From the NCBI GenBank assembly GCA_044370415.1, contig JBILVO010000143.1, forward strand, positions 1-10,093: 10,093 nucleotides of DNA. Reading direction: 5' to 3'. The translations under genes and the position numbers were made by a program. Below the pieces are notes generated by a model that did not search any database, was not told the origin of the DNA, and saw only the letters and a program-made list of their open reading frames with translations. Positions 1 to 5,894 of this stretch are shown in pieces (within the stretch, counting starts at the first letter, position 1; each line of letters opens with the position of its first letter). The DNA comes from CAMCQY01 sp044370415. Lineage in GTDB: Bacteria; Planctomycetota; Planctomycetia; Pirellulales; UBA1268.

Positions 1-1
1 T

Positions 2-187
2 CGGGGAGTGAAGAAGTTCGGCGGCGAGCAGGTTCGTGCGGGCAACATCCTCGTGCGGCAGGTCGGCACGAAGTTCCACGCCGGCAAGAACGTCGGCATG
101 GGCAGCGACTTCACGCTCTACGCGCTTGTCGACGGTGTCGTCGGCTTCGACCGCGAGGGCCGCCGCATCTCCGTGCTCGGCGGCTGA
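2..187 (+). CDS. rpmA: 50S ribosomal protein bL27 (L27), C-terminal part
   Basis: This is the C-terminal 61 residues of bL27, cut by the left edge of the window; the reading frame enters at base 2. L27 is a large-subunit protein near the peptidyl-transferase centre. Recognition rests on the run GVKKFGGEQVRAGNI, then VGMGSDFTLYALVDGVV and the terminal GRRISVLGG, the typical core of the family. The missing upstream part would be about 20-25 residues including the flexible N-terminal tail. The stop is followed after 9 nt by obgE. The order rpmA-obgE (usually with rplU before it) is conserved across many bacteria, so co-transcription is likely. Nothing unusual is seen in the visible part. Confidence 0.95.
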   Translation, partial: RGVKKFGGEQVRAGNILVRQVGTKFHAGKNVGMGSDFTLYALVDGVVGFDREGRRISVLGG

Positions 188-196
188 TCGCCCCGC

Positions 197-1186
197 ATGT
201 TCGTCGACCGCGTGCAGATCGAAGTGGCGGCGGGCAACGGCGGACGTGGCTGTAAGAGCTTTCGGCGCGAGAAATACATCCCGCTCGGCGGCCCTGATGG
301 CGGCAATGGCGGCGACGGCGGCAGCGTGATCATGCGGGCCCAGGCCGGCGTCGACTCGCTTGCGGCGCTCGCGCACCGCCGGCAGTGGCGGGCGGCGCCT
401 GGAGAATCGGGCGGCCCGGCGAACTGCCACGGCCGCATGGCCGAGGATCTCGTGCTGCTGGTGCCGCCGGGCACGGTCGTGATCGACGAGGGCACGGGGC
501 TCGTCCTCAAGGATCTGGCCGCCGCGGGCGAGTCGATCGTCGCGGCCAAGGGTGGGGCAGGGGGCTGGGGCAACCTGCACTTCAAGTCGTCGACCAACCG
601 GGCGCCGCGCGAGACCACGCCGGGTGAAAAAGGCGAGATCCGCCACCTGCTCCTCGAGCTCAAGGTGATCGCCGACGTGGGGCTCGTCGGCAAGCCGAAC
701 GCCGGCAAGAGCACGCTGCTCTCGCGGCTCTCCCGCGCCCGCCCCGAGATCGCCGACTACGCCTTCACGACGAAGACCCCGATGCTCGGCATCGTCGCGG
801 TGTCGCGGGATCGCAGCTTCGTGCTGGCCGACCTGCCGGGGCTGATCGAGGGGGCCCACGCGGGCGTCGGCCTGGGCCACGAATTCCTGCGGCACGTCGA
901 GCGGGCCGGGATCCTCGTCCACGTGGTCGAGCCGGCCCCGGTCGACGGCAGCGACCCGCTGGTGAACTACCGCGCGATCCGCGACGAACTGGTCCGCTAC
1001 GACGCGGCGCTGGGCGACCGGCCGGAGATCGTCGTCGTGAGCAAGAGCGAGCTGCCCGGGGCCGAGGATGTCAGGCAGGAGCTGGCGGCGGCGATCGGCC
1101 GCGACGTGATCGGCGTGAGCGCCGTGACCGGGCAGGGGCTCGACCGGCTGCTGGCCGCCGTGGTCGCACGGCTCGACGCCCGCTGA
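197..1186 (+). CDS. obgE: Obg-family GTPase ObgE/CgtA (50S assembly)
   Basis: A 329-residue GTPase of the Obg family, which binds late 50S precursors and links ribosome maturation to growth and (p)ppGpp. Residues 1 to about 157 form the glycine-rich Obg fold, with repeated GG pairs and the run GGAGGWGNLHFKSS. The G domain follows: G1 is GKPNAGKS at 165-172, the G2 region is FTTKTP, G3 is DLPG at 212-215, and G5 is in VSAVTGQGLD near the end. G4 is odd: the site is SKSE at 282-285 instead of the usual NKxD. The protein ends just after the G domain, so the optional C-terminal OCT domain seen in some Obg proteins is absent. The ATG start matches the family N-terminus (MFVDRVQIEVAAGNGG) and lies 9 nt after rpmA; no clear Shine-Dalgarno is visible, which fits translational coupling. 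Confidence 0.96.
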   Translation: MFVDRVQIEVAAGNGGRGCKSFRREKYIPLGGPDGGNGGDGGSVIMRAQAGVDSLAALAHRRQWRAAPGESGGPANCHGRMAEDLVLLVPPGTVVIDEGTGLVLKDLAAAGESIVAAKGGAGGWGNLHFKSSTNRAPRETTPGEKGEIRHLLLELKVIADVGLVGKPNAGKSTLLSRLSRARPEIADYAFTTKTPMLGIVAVSRDRSFVLADLPGLIEGAHAGVGLGHEFLRHVERAGILVHVVEPAPVDGSDPLVNYRAIRDELVRYDAALGDRPEIVVVSKSELPGAEDVRQELAAAIGRDVIGVSAVTGQGLDRLLAAVVARLDAR

Positions 1187-1220
1187 CCGTGAACGAGGCG
1201 TCCGCGCCCGCACCCATTCC

Positions 1221-1249
1221 TTGCGGTGTTGGCGGGGGAAAACTACGAT
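1221..1249 (+). promoter_or_regulatory. Promoter-like -35/-10 pair before the LRR surface protein gene
   Basis: TTGCGG at 1221-1226 and TACGAT at 1244-1249 are separated by exactly 17 nt. The match to the housekeeping sigma consensus is partial (3 of 6 and 4 of 6), but the spacing is ideal and the pair sits in the 149-nt gap after obgE. Transcription would begin near 1256-1257 and give a leader of about 79 nt that contains the hairpin at 1278-1324. This is a visual call without experimental support. Confidence 0.4.
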
Positions 1250-1277
1250 CTGGGCCATAAATCCAGCGACGCACTCC

Positions 1278-1324
1278 CGTGCGTGGACAAGGGCACTGGT
1301 TTTTCCGAGTTCCTTGTCCGCACG
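1278..1324 (+). promoter_or_regulatory. Leader hairpin directly upstream of the Shine-Dalgarno
   Basis: GGACAAGG at 1285-1292 pairs perfectly with CCTTGTCC at 1312-1319 across a 19-nt loop that contains five consecutive T. The stem extends outward with CGTGC (1278-1282) against GCACG (1320-1324), leaving a two-base bulge (GT, 1283-1284). That gives 13 base pairs ending one base before the GGAGG Shine-Dalgarno. The structure is seen in the sequence; a role in controlling translation or mRNA stability is inference. It is not a terminator shape, because no T-run follows the 3' arm. Confidence 0.5.
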
Positions 1325-1325
1325 T

Positions 1326-1330
1326 GGAGG
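1326..1330 (+). promoter_or_regulatory. Shine-Dalgarno GGAGG fixing the start of the surface protein
   Basis: GGAGG lies 5 nt before the ATG at 1336. It favours this start over the in-frame GTG at 1279, which falls inside the leader hairpin and has no ribosome-binding site of its own. Confidence 0.75.
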
Positions 1331-1335
1331 CACGC

Positions 1336-4155
1336 ATGCGATCCATCTTTACCCGCCCCGCCCGTCCGTCCCGCCGTCGTGGCGTGCGTCGCCGCGAGGT
1401 GTTTTCCGCCCAGTTCGACGGCGGCCAGAGTTCGGCCGCGGCGTGCACGAGCATCCATCTGGGCTGCGACGTGCTGGAGCGGAGGATCGTGCTGACAGCG
1501 TCGGAAAGCGACTTCGTGTTCTCGCAGGGCACGATCACGGGCTACAAGGGCGACGGTGGCGCGGTCGACATCCCGTCGACGATCGGTGGGGTGCCCGTCG
1601 CGATCATCGGCGAGGACGCTTTCAAGGACAACGCCACGATCAAGAGCCTGGTGATTCCCGACAGTGTCACGCTCATTTGCGACCGGGCGTTCATCGGAAT
1701 GACCGCGCTGGAAAGCGCGAAGATCGGCAATGGAGTCACGTATATCGGCAGCAGCGCGTTCTATGGGGCCGCGCTGACGGCCGTGACGATCCCCGCAAGT
1801 GTGACGAGCATCGGCAGCATAGCGTTCTTCGACAACGCCAATCTGCAGAGCGTGACGATAGCCAATGCGAAGACGAGCATCGGCTCGTATGCGTTCGCTG
1901 ACGATGATCCCAGCACGCCCTCCAAGCTGGCGACGGTGTCGCTGGGCAACGGCGTCACAAGCATCGGTGACAACGCGTTCCAAGGCGCCGCCCTGACGGC
2001 CGTGACGATCCCCGGCACTGTCACGAGCATCAAAAACAGCGCGTTCCGCAACAACGCCAATCTGACGAGCGTGACGATTGCCAATGCGAAGACGGGCATC
2101 GGCGATTTCGCGTTCGCTGACAGTGATCCCAGCACGCCCTCCAAGCTGGCAACGGTATCCCTTGGCAACGGTGTCACGAGCATCGGTGGCGGCGCGTTCG
2201 AGGGCGCCGCCCTGACGGCCCTGACGATCCCCGGCACTGTAACTCGCATCGGTGACTTCGCGTTCTCGGGCAACGCCACTCTAAAGAGCGTGACGATCGC
2301 CAATGCGAAGACAAGCATCGGCTTCGCCGCGTTCAATGGTAACTCCAAGCTGGCGACGGTCTCCCTCGGCAACGCCGTCACGAGCATCGGCGACTACGCG
2401 TTCGATGGCGCCTCCCTGACGGCCGTGACGATCCCCGGCACCGTCACGAGCATCGGTAACAGCGCGTTCTTCAATAATGGCTCCCTGAAGAGCGTGACGA
2501 TCGCCAATGCAAAGACGACCATTGGCGACTACGCTTTCGCGGACGAAAACCCCTACGATCTGTCAAAGCTGGCCACGGTCTCGCTCGGCAACGGCGTCAC
2601 GAACATTGGCGAGAGCGCGTTCGCTGGCGCGGCCCTGACGGCGTTGACGATCCCCGGCAGTGTCCAGGAGATTCGTGCAAGTGCGTTTATGGCCAACGCC
2701 GCCCTCAAGAGCTTGACGATCGCCAACGCCGCCACATCCATCGGCGACTCCGCGTTCGCAGGGGCGCCGCCGTTGGCGAAGATTTCGCTCGGGAACGCCA
2801 TCACCGCGATCGGCAAGAGCGCATTCGAGAACACCGGCCTGACAAGTGTGGCGATTCCTGCCAGCGTGAAAGATGTCGGGGAAGCGGCGTTCCGAAATGC
2901 CACCAAGCTCGCAAGCGTGACGTTTGCCGGTGCAGCACCGACCGTCGGCAGCGACGCCTTCACGGGTGTGGCGGCTGGTGCGAAGGCCATCCGCGCTGCG
3001 AACCTGAATAACTACCCCGCTTACGGAACCATCTGGAACAACCTGATCGTGACCCCGCCGGGTCGGGTCGCGGCACCGACCGTGACGGTGAGCACGGCGA
3101 CTCTTGCACTCGACGCGTCAAAGATCACGATCAAGGGCGCGGGTTTCGTGGCCAATGTCCCAGAGGCCAACACGGTGACGTTCGACAACGGCGCAGTGGG
3201 CACCGTGACAGCGGCGACCGCCACGCAATTGACGGTGAGCATCACGACGCCACCGAACAAGACCGGACCCCTGAAGGCGACCGTGACGACGAACATCGGC
3301 GGGTCGAGCGGCGCGGCGAAGCAGGTGGCGACGGTCAAGATCGCCTATCAAGCGGTGACGGTCGGCAATCCGGGCAACGCCAATGACACGGGAGGCAGTC
3401 AGATTGGCGCCGTGGCCTACTCGTACCAGATCGGCACGTACGACGTGACGATTGGTCAATACGCGGCGTTTCTGAATTCGGTGGCGAAGACCGACCCGTA
3501 CTCGCTCTACAACACGAACATGGCCACGGACACGACCATCGCGGGCATCCAGCGAAGCGGTTCATCTGGCAGCTACACCTACAGCGTGATCGGGAGCCCC
3601 AACCGTCCGATCACGTACGTGAGCTGGTTCGACGCGGCGAGGTTTGCGAACTGGATGACGAACGGCCAAGGCAGTGGTAGCACGGAGACGGGGGCATACA
3701 CGCTCAAGGGCGCGGTCAGCGGGAATGCCGTGGCGGCGAACGCCGGTGCCAAGTTCCGGCTCCCGACTGTGAACGAGTGGTACAAGGCTGCCTATTACTC
3801 GCCGAACTACGGCGGAGTGGACATTCCGGGCTACTACGCCTACGCCACGCAGAGCGACGACGCGCCCGGCAACACCGTGGGCGACGGGCCGAATCAGGCG
3901 AACTGGAACACCAGCGGCCTGACAGACGTGGGTGCATTCTCACAAAGTGGGAGCTTCTACGGCACGTTCGACCAGAGCGGCAACGTGTATCAGTGGAACG
4001 ATTTGGATGGTACCGCCGGCTCGTCTCGCGGGCTGCGGGGCGGCGCTTGGAACAGCAGCGATCCGTTCAGCCTGCAGTCCGTGGTCAGCTACTCGAACGA
4101 GCCGTCGTTCGAGTACTACGGCGACCTCGGTTTTCGTCTCGCAAGTCCGGTTTGA
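1336..4155 (+). CDS. Large surface-type protein: LEPR-like N-terminus, BspA-type LRRs, IPT/TIG-like domain, FGE-sulfatase-like domain
   Basis: A 939-residue multidomain protein of planctomycete type, probably exported; exact function unknown. The N-terminus is arginine-rich and lacks a classical hydrophobic signal, but LERRIVLTAS at 47-56 resembles the LEPR-XLL motif found at the start of large planctomycete extracellular proteins. Residues about 78-551 hold about 20 BspA-type leucine-rich repeats (LRR_5) of 22-23 residues with the pattern LTxVTIPxxVTSIGxxAFxxN. Residues about 580-667 look like an IPT/TIG immunoglobulin-like domain (ITIKGAGF, TVTFDNGAVGTV). Residues about 671-939 are a formylglycine-generating-enzyme/sulfatase-modifying-factor-like fold: VTIGQYAAFLN, VSWFDAARFANWM at 762 on, KFRLPTVNEW from 806, GNVYQWNDL from 882, RGGAWN at 901-906 and GFRLA at 932-936. 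No cysteine occurs after residue 115, so the catalytic cysteines of true FGEs are missing and binding or adhesion is more likely than catalysis. No PEP-CTERM or other C-terminal sorting tail is seen. Base composition is visibly less GC-rich, with more A/T-ending codons, than in the neighbours. Confidence 0.88.
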   Translation: MRSIFTRPARPSRRRGVRRREVFSAQFDGGQSSAAACTSIHLGCDVLERRIVLTASESDFVFSQGTITGYKGDGGAVDIPSTIGGVPVAIIGEDAFKDNATIKSLVIPDSVTLICDRAFIGMTALESAKIGNGVTYIGSSAFYGAALTAVTIPASVTSIGSIAFFDNANLQSVTIANAKTSIGSYAFADDDPSTPSKLATVSLGNGVTSIGDNAFQGAALTAVTIPGTVTSIKNSAFRNNANLTSVTIANAKTGIGDFAFADSDPSTPSKLATVSLGNGVTSIGGGAFEGAALTALTIPGTVTRIGDFAFSGNATLKSVTIANAKTSIGFAAFNGNSKLATVSLGNAVTSIGDYAFDGASLTAVTIPGTVTSIGNSAFFNNGSLKSVTIANAKTTIGDYAFADENPYDLSKLATVSLGNGVTNIGESAFAGAALTALTIPGSVQEIRASAFMANAALKSLTIANAATSIGDSAFAGAPPLAKISLGNAITAIGKSAFENTGLTSVAIPASVKDVGEAAFRNATKLASVTFAGAAPTVGSDAFTGVAAGAKAIRAANLNNYPAYGTIWNNLIVTPPGRVAAPTVTVSTATLALDASKITIKGAGFVANVPEANTVTFDNGAVGTVTAATATQLTVSITTPPNKTGPLKATVTTNIGGSSGAAKQVATVKIAYQAVTVGNPGNANDTGGSQIGAVAYSYQIGTYDVTIGQYAAFLNSVAKTDPYSLYNTNMATDTTIAGIQRSGSSGSYTYSVIGSPNRPITYVSWFDAARFANWMTNGQGSGSTETGAYTLKGAVSGNAVAANAGAKFRLPTVNEWYKAAYYSPNYGGVDIPGYYAYATQSDDAPGNTVGDGPNQANWNTSGLTDVGAFSQSGSFYGTFDQSGNVYQWNDLDGTAGSSRGLRGGAWNSSDPFSLQSVVSYSNEPSFEYYGDLGFRLASPV
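1771..2904 (+). repeat. Nested tandem repeat in the LRR region (204/219-nt supercycles)
   Basis: Within the LRR part of the surface protein, each block opening with (A/S/G)LTxVxIP starts at 1771, 1990, 2209, 2413, 2632 and 2836. The spacings are 219, 219, 204, 219 and 204 nt, so each supercycle is 73 or 68 codons and contains three LRRs. The 15-nt difference is a five-residue insertion in the middle LRR (for example the DPSTPSK stretch) that is absent from the shorter copies. The three LRRs in a cycle carry recognisably different signatures: VTIPGTVTSI, VTIANAKTSI and VSLGNGVTSI. The sixth copy is partial and more diverged. Near-identical DNA between copies points to duplication of the triplet as a unit. 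Confidence 0.9.
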
Positions 4156-4248
4156 GACGCCCGGTGTTGATGGGGCTGGGATTGAGAGCGATACGCACCT
4201 GAAGATCGCGATAAGCAAAGAATCATGACGGGCACGTCAAACCCAACC

Positions 4249-4276
4249 CTTTGGACTTTGTCTCTTTGTCCCTTTG
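4249..4276. repeat. Four phased CTTTG motifs
   Basis: CTTTG occurs at 4249-4253, 4256-4260, 4264-4268 and 4272-4276, spaced 7, 8 and 8 nt. On the opposite strand this is a purine-rich CAAAG series. It is pyrimidine-rich and stands out from the GC-rich surroundings. It sits about 95 nt after the surface protein stop and just before two hairpins. Function unknown. Confidence 0.6.
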
Positions 4277-4289
4277 GCATTGCGAGTTG

Positions 4290-4315
4290 ACGGCGGCGGC
4301 CGGTTTGACCGCCGT
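4290..4315. other. Hairpin, 7-bp stem
   Basis: ACGGCGG (4290-4296) is the exact reverse complement of CCGCCGT (4309-4315), with a 12-nt loop. It lies 10 nt upstream of a second, stronger hairpin. No T-run follows. It may be part of a 3'-end structure for the surface protein transcript, or chance in GC-rich DNA. Confidence 0.35.
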
Positions 4316-4325
4316 GTGCTCTCGA

Positions 4326-4356
4326 GCGTCGCTTGGGCTCTGAGCCAAAGCGACGC
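4326..4356. terminator. Strong hairpin, 14-bp stem with one mismatch (possible terminator-like structure)
   Basis: The arms 4326-4339 and 4343-4356 are complementary at 13 of 14 positions; the one mismatch is G4335 against A4348. The loop is three bases (CTG). This is the strongest short inverted repeat I found outside genes. It lies between the surface protein and coaX, where a transcript end is expected. It lacks the T-run of an intrinsic terminator on either strand, so it may be a processing or stability element, or a dispersed palindromic repeat. Confidence 0.45.
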
Positions 4357-4487
4357 AGCGCCGCCTTGCCGCGGTCCGCGTGCCACTGCGGGCGGCAGGG
4401 CTGCGGCTGGCCAAGGGAGGCTGGCGGGAGGCTGATCGCTGCCTTTGGAGTGGCAAAAGCCTCGTCGCGTGGTCCGGGGCGGCGTCG

Positions 4488-4493
4488 TATGAT
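4488..4493 (+). promoter_or_regulatory. -10-like TATGAT before coaX
   Basis: TATGAT matches the -10 consensus at 5 of 6 positions and lies 31 nt before the coaX ATG, giving a predicted start of transcription near 4500 and a short leader. I see no -35 match at 16-18 nt spacing. If it is real, the in-frame ATGs at 4489 and 4492 lie inside the promoter and cannot be the start of coaX. Confidence 0.3.
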
Positions 4494-4524
4494 GCCTCCT
4501 CCGACAGCCCCCGGAACCGTTCGC

Positions 4525-5355
4525 ATGCGCCCTGCCGCCAGCACTCCTGCCAGCCTCGGCGATGCCGTGCTCGTGGCCGACGTGGGCAACAGCCGGATCA
4601 AGCTGGCCGCCGTGACGGCCGCCGCGGGGCCTGGCATGCTGCCGGGCGTGGCGAAACGACAGGACCTCGACAGCCACTCGTTCCGGCCCGCCAACCTGGA
4701 AAACTGGCTGGCGCAGGTGGCGCCGACATCGGCCGTGGTGCTCGTGGCCAGCGTGCATGCCGCCGCCGCCGCGCGGCTCGAGGCGGCGATCGCCGAGCTC
4801 TCCGCGACCAGGCACAGACCGCTGCGTCAGCGGCGGATCGCGCACGACGACCTGCCGCTGGAGATCTCCGTCGCCGAGCCGCACAAGGTGGGCATCGACC
4901 GGCTCGCCGCCGCGGCCGCGGCCGCGGTCGTGAGGAAGCAGGGGCGGGCGGCGATCGTCGTCGACTGCGGCACGGCCGCCACGGTCAATCTCGTGTCGGC
5001 GAGCGGGGCGTTTCTCGGCGGGGCGATCCTGCCGGGGCCGGCGCTGATGGCGCGGGCACTGGCCGAGGGCACGAGCAAGCTGCCCGAGGTGGCCGCGCTC
5101 GATCGCGACGTGCCCCCGCCGTTGCCGGGCCGCTCCACCCACGAGGCGATCGCCGCGGGGATCGGCTGGGGCATCCGCGGCGCGATCGCGCGGCTCGTCG
5201 AGGAGGCCCGGGCAGCCGTCGGCAGCGACGCCGACCTGATCCTCACCGGCGGCTGGCGGGGCGCGGTGCGGGACGCCCTGCCCGGGGCGGTGGAAATGCC
5301 CGATCTCGTGCTCGCCGGCATCGCCCTGGCCGCCGAGCGGGCTTGCAATCGCTGA
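4525..5355 (+). CDS. coaX: Type III pantothenate kinase CoaX
   Basis: A 276-residue kinase of the ASKHA fold that phosphorylates pantothenate to 4'-phosphopantothenate, the first step of coenzyme A synthesis in the cytosol. The phosphate-binding motif DVGNSRIK is at 19-26, the conserved GIDR is at 123-126, the second phosphate motif DCGTAAT is at 147-153 followed by FLGGAILPG, and the adenosine-motif TGGW is at 241-244. Length is in the normal range (about 250-280). The frame is open further upstream, with ATGs at 4489 and 4492, but the residues before 4525 are proline- and arginine-rich and unlike the family, and they overlap a -10-like element, so ATG 4525 is preferred. Only a weak GGA precedes it. 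It stands apart from its neighbours, by 369 nt upstream and 107 nt downstream, so it is probably its own transcript. No birA is present next to it, unlike many coaX loci. Confidence 0.93.
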   Translation: MRPAASTPASLGDAVLVADVGNSRIKLAAVTAAAGPGMLPGVAKRQDLDSHSFRPANLENWLAQVAPTSAVVLVASVHAAAAARLEAAIAELSATRHRPLRQRRIAHDDLPLEISVAEPHKVGIDRLAAAAAAAVVRKQGRAAIVVDCGTAATVNLVSASGAFLGGAILPGPALMARALAEGTSKLPEVAALDRDVPPPLPGRSTHEAIAAGIGWGIRGAIARLVEEARAAVGSDADLILTGGWRGAVRDALPGAVEMPDLVLAGIALAAERACNR

Positions 5356-5402
5356 CGCGCGGCGGCCGCAGGCGGGCTTGAGTCGCAGGCGATCGTGGCC
5401 CG

Positions 5403-5431
5403 TTGGGCAGCCGCGCCGCTCCGGTTAGACT
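5403..5431 (+). promoter_or_regulatory. Promoter-like -35/-10 pair for rsfS-argS-EF-G
   Basis: TTGGGC at 5403-5408 and TAGACT at 5426-5431 are 17 nt apart (3 of 6 and 4 of 6 consensus matches). Predicted transcription starts near 5438, about 25 nt before the chosen GTG of rsfS. The pair lies in the only intergenic gap upstream of the three packed downstream genes, which supports a single shared transcript. Confidence 0.45.
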
Positions 5432-5462
5432 GAGGTTTCCCCTTTCGCCCCTGGAACTTCAC

Positions 5463-5894
5463 GTGAACGCTGCCCGGAACGAGTCGGAACGAGTGCCCGG
5501 ACGTGCCGCCCGCGGGTCGGAATCAGCCCGCGCCCGCGCGCTCGCCGCCGCCCGCGTGGCCGACGAGACCCGCGGCACCGACGTGCACGTGCTCGACCTG
5601 CGGGAGGTCACCGACTCGTTCGACTACTTCGTCGTCGCCACGGGCGCCAGCCGGCGGCAGCTTCATGCCATGGCCGACGAGATCGAGCAGGTGATGAAGA
5701 AGGAGATGCACGATCCGCGGCGGGGCATGGATGGCTACGAGGAAGGCCGCTGGATCGTGATCGACTACGGCGACGTGGTCGTGCACCTCTTCGACGCCGA
5801 GTCCCGGGCCTATTGGGATATCGAGCAGCTCTGGAGCGACTCCAAGCAGGTGCCCGTGCCGGTCGGCGCCGCGGCTGCCGGAGCAGACCGGTGA
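5463..5894 (+). CDS. rsfS: Ribosome silencing factor RsfS (RsfA/DUF143 family)
   Basis: A protein of about 143 residues in the RsfS family, which binds uL14 on the 50S subunit and blocks joining with the 30S when nutrients are scarce. The family core is clear: VLDLREVTDSFDYFVVATGASRRQ with DSFDYF at 51-56, then the helix AMADEIEQVMKKE, then EGRWIVIDYGDVVVHLF and the ending SRAYWDIEQLWSD. The frame is open up to a TTG at 5403, but that TTG is inside the promoter-like element, so GTG 5463 is preferred. A later in-frame GTG at 5493 is also possible, because the first 20-25 residues are arginine-rich and not part of the conserved fold. The gene usually sits near nadD; here it leads a run with argS. 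Its stop TGA overlaps the argS start as GTGA. Confidence 0.93.
   Translation: MNAARNESERVPGRAARGSESARARALAAARVADETRGTDVHVLDLREVTDSFDYFVVATGASRRQLHAMADEIEQVMKKEMHDPRRGMDGYEEGRWIVIDYGDVVVHLFDAESRAYWDIEQLWSDSKQVPVPVGAAAAGADR
5880..5883 (+). promoter_or_regulatory. Shine-Dalgarno GGAG supporting the early argS start
   Basis: GGAG, inside the end of rsfS, lies 7 nt before the GTG at 5891. Together with the GTGA overlap of the rsfS stop it favours 5891 as the argS start over GTG 5951, which has no SD at normal spacing. Confidence 0.5.

Larger units (their letters stand above)
4156..4524. other. 369-nt intergenic region with structured elements, no gene called
   Basis: This gap lies between the surface protein stop and coaX. 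From left to right it holds an unremarkable stretch (4156-4248), four phased CTTTG motifs (4249-4276), two hairpins (4290-4315 and 4326-4356), a GC-rich stretch with the 9-nt direct repeat GGGAGGCTG at 4415-4423 and 4426-4434, and a -10-like TATGAT at 4488. Open frames cross it on both strands, but none shows a recognisable domain or a convincing ribosome-binding site, so I treat it as non-coding. Confidence 0.6.

Noticed and set aside
1279..1335. GTG at 1279 as start of the surface protein
   Set aside because: It lies inside the leader hairpin, lacks an SD, and the ATG at 1336 has GGAGG at 5 nt.
1243..1983. 246-codon minus-strand open frame over the leader and first LRRs
   Set aside because: The + strand here encodes recognisable LRRs with a strong SD; the minus frame has Arg/Asp/Ala bias and no motif.
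1771..2904. The regularly spaced repeats as a possible CRISPR array
   Set aside because: The repeats are long, in frame and encode leucine-rich repeats with no unique spacers; no cas genes are present.
4116..4694. Minus-strand open frames across the 369-nt intergenic region (also about 4223-4456)
   Set aside because: No domain, no good ribosome-binding site, and they run into the surface protein or coaX coding region. The CAAAG-containing stretch gives repetitive peptide (for example QRDKETKSKG), consistent with a DNA repeat rather than a gene.
5403..5462. TTG at 5403 as start of rsfS
   Set aside because: It would be part of the predicted -35 element and adds 20 residues unlike the family; GTG 5463 fits the promoter and family length better.
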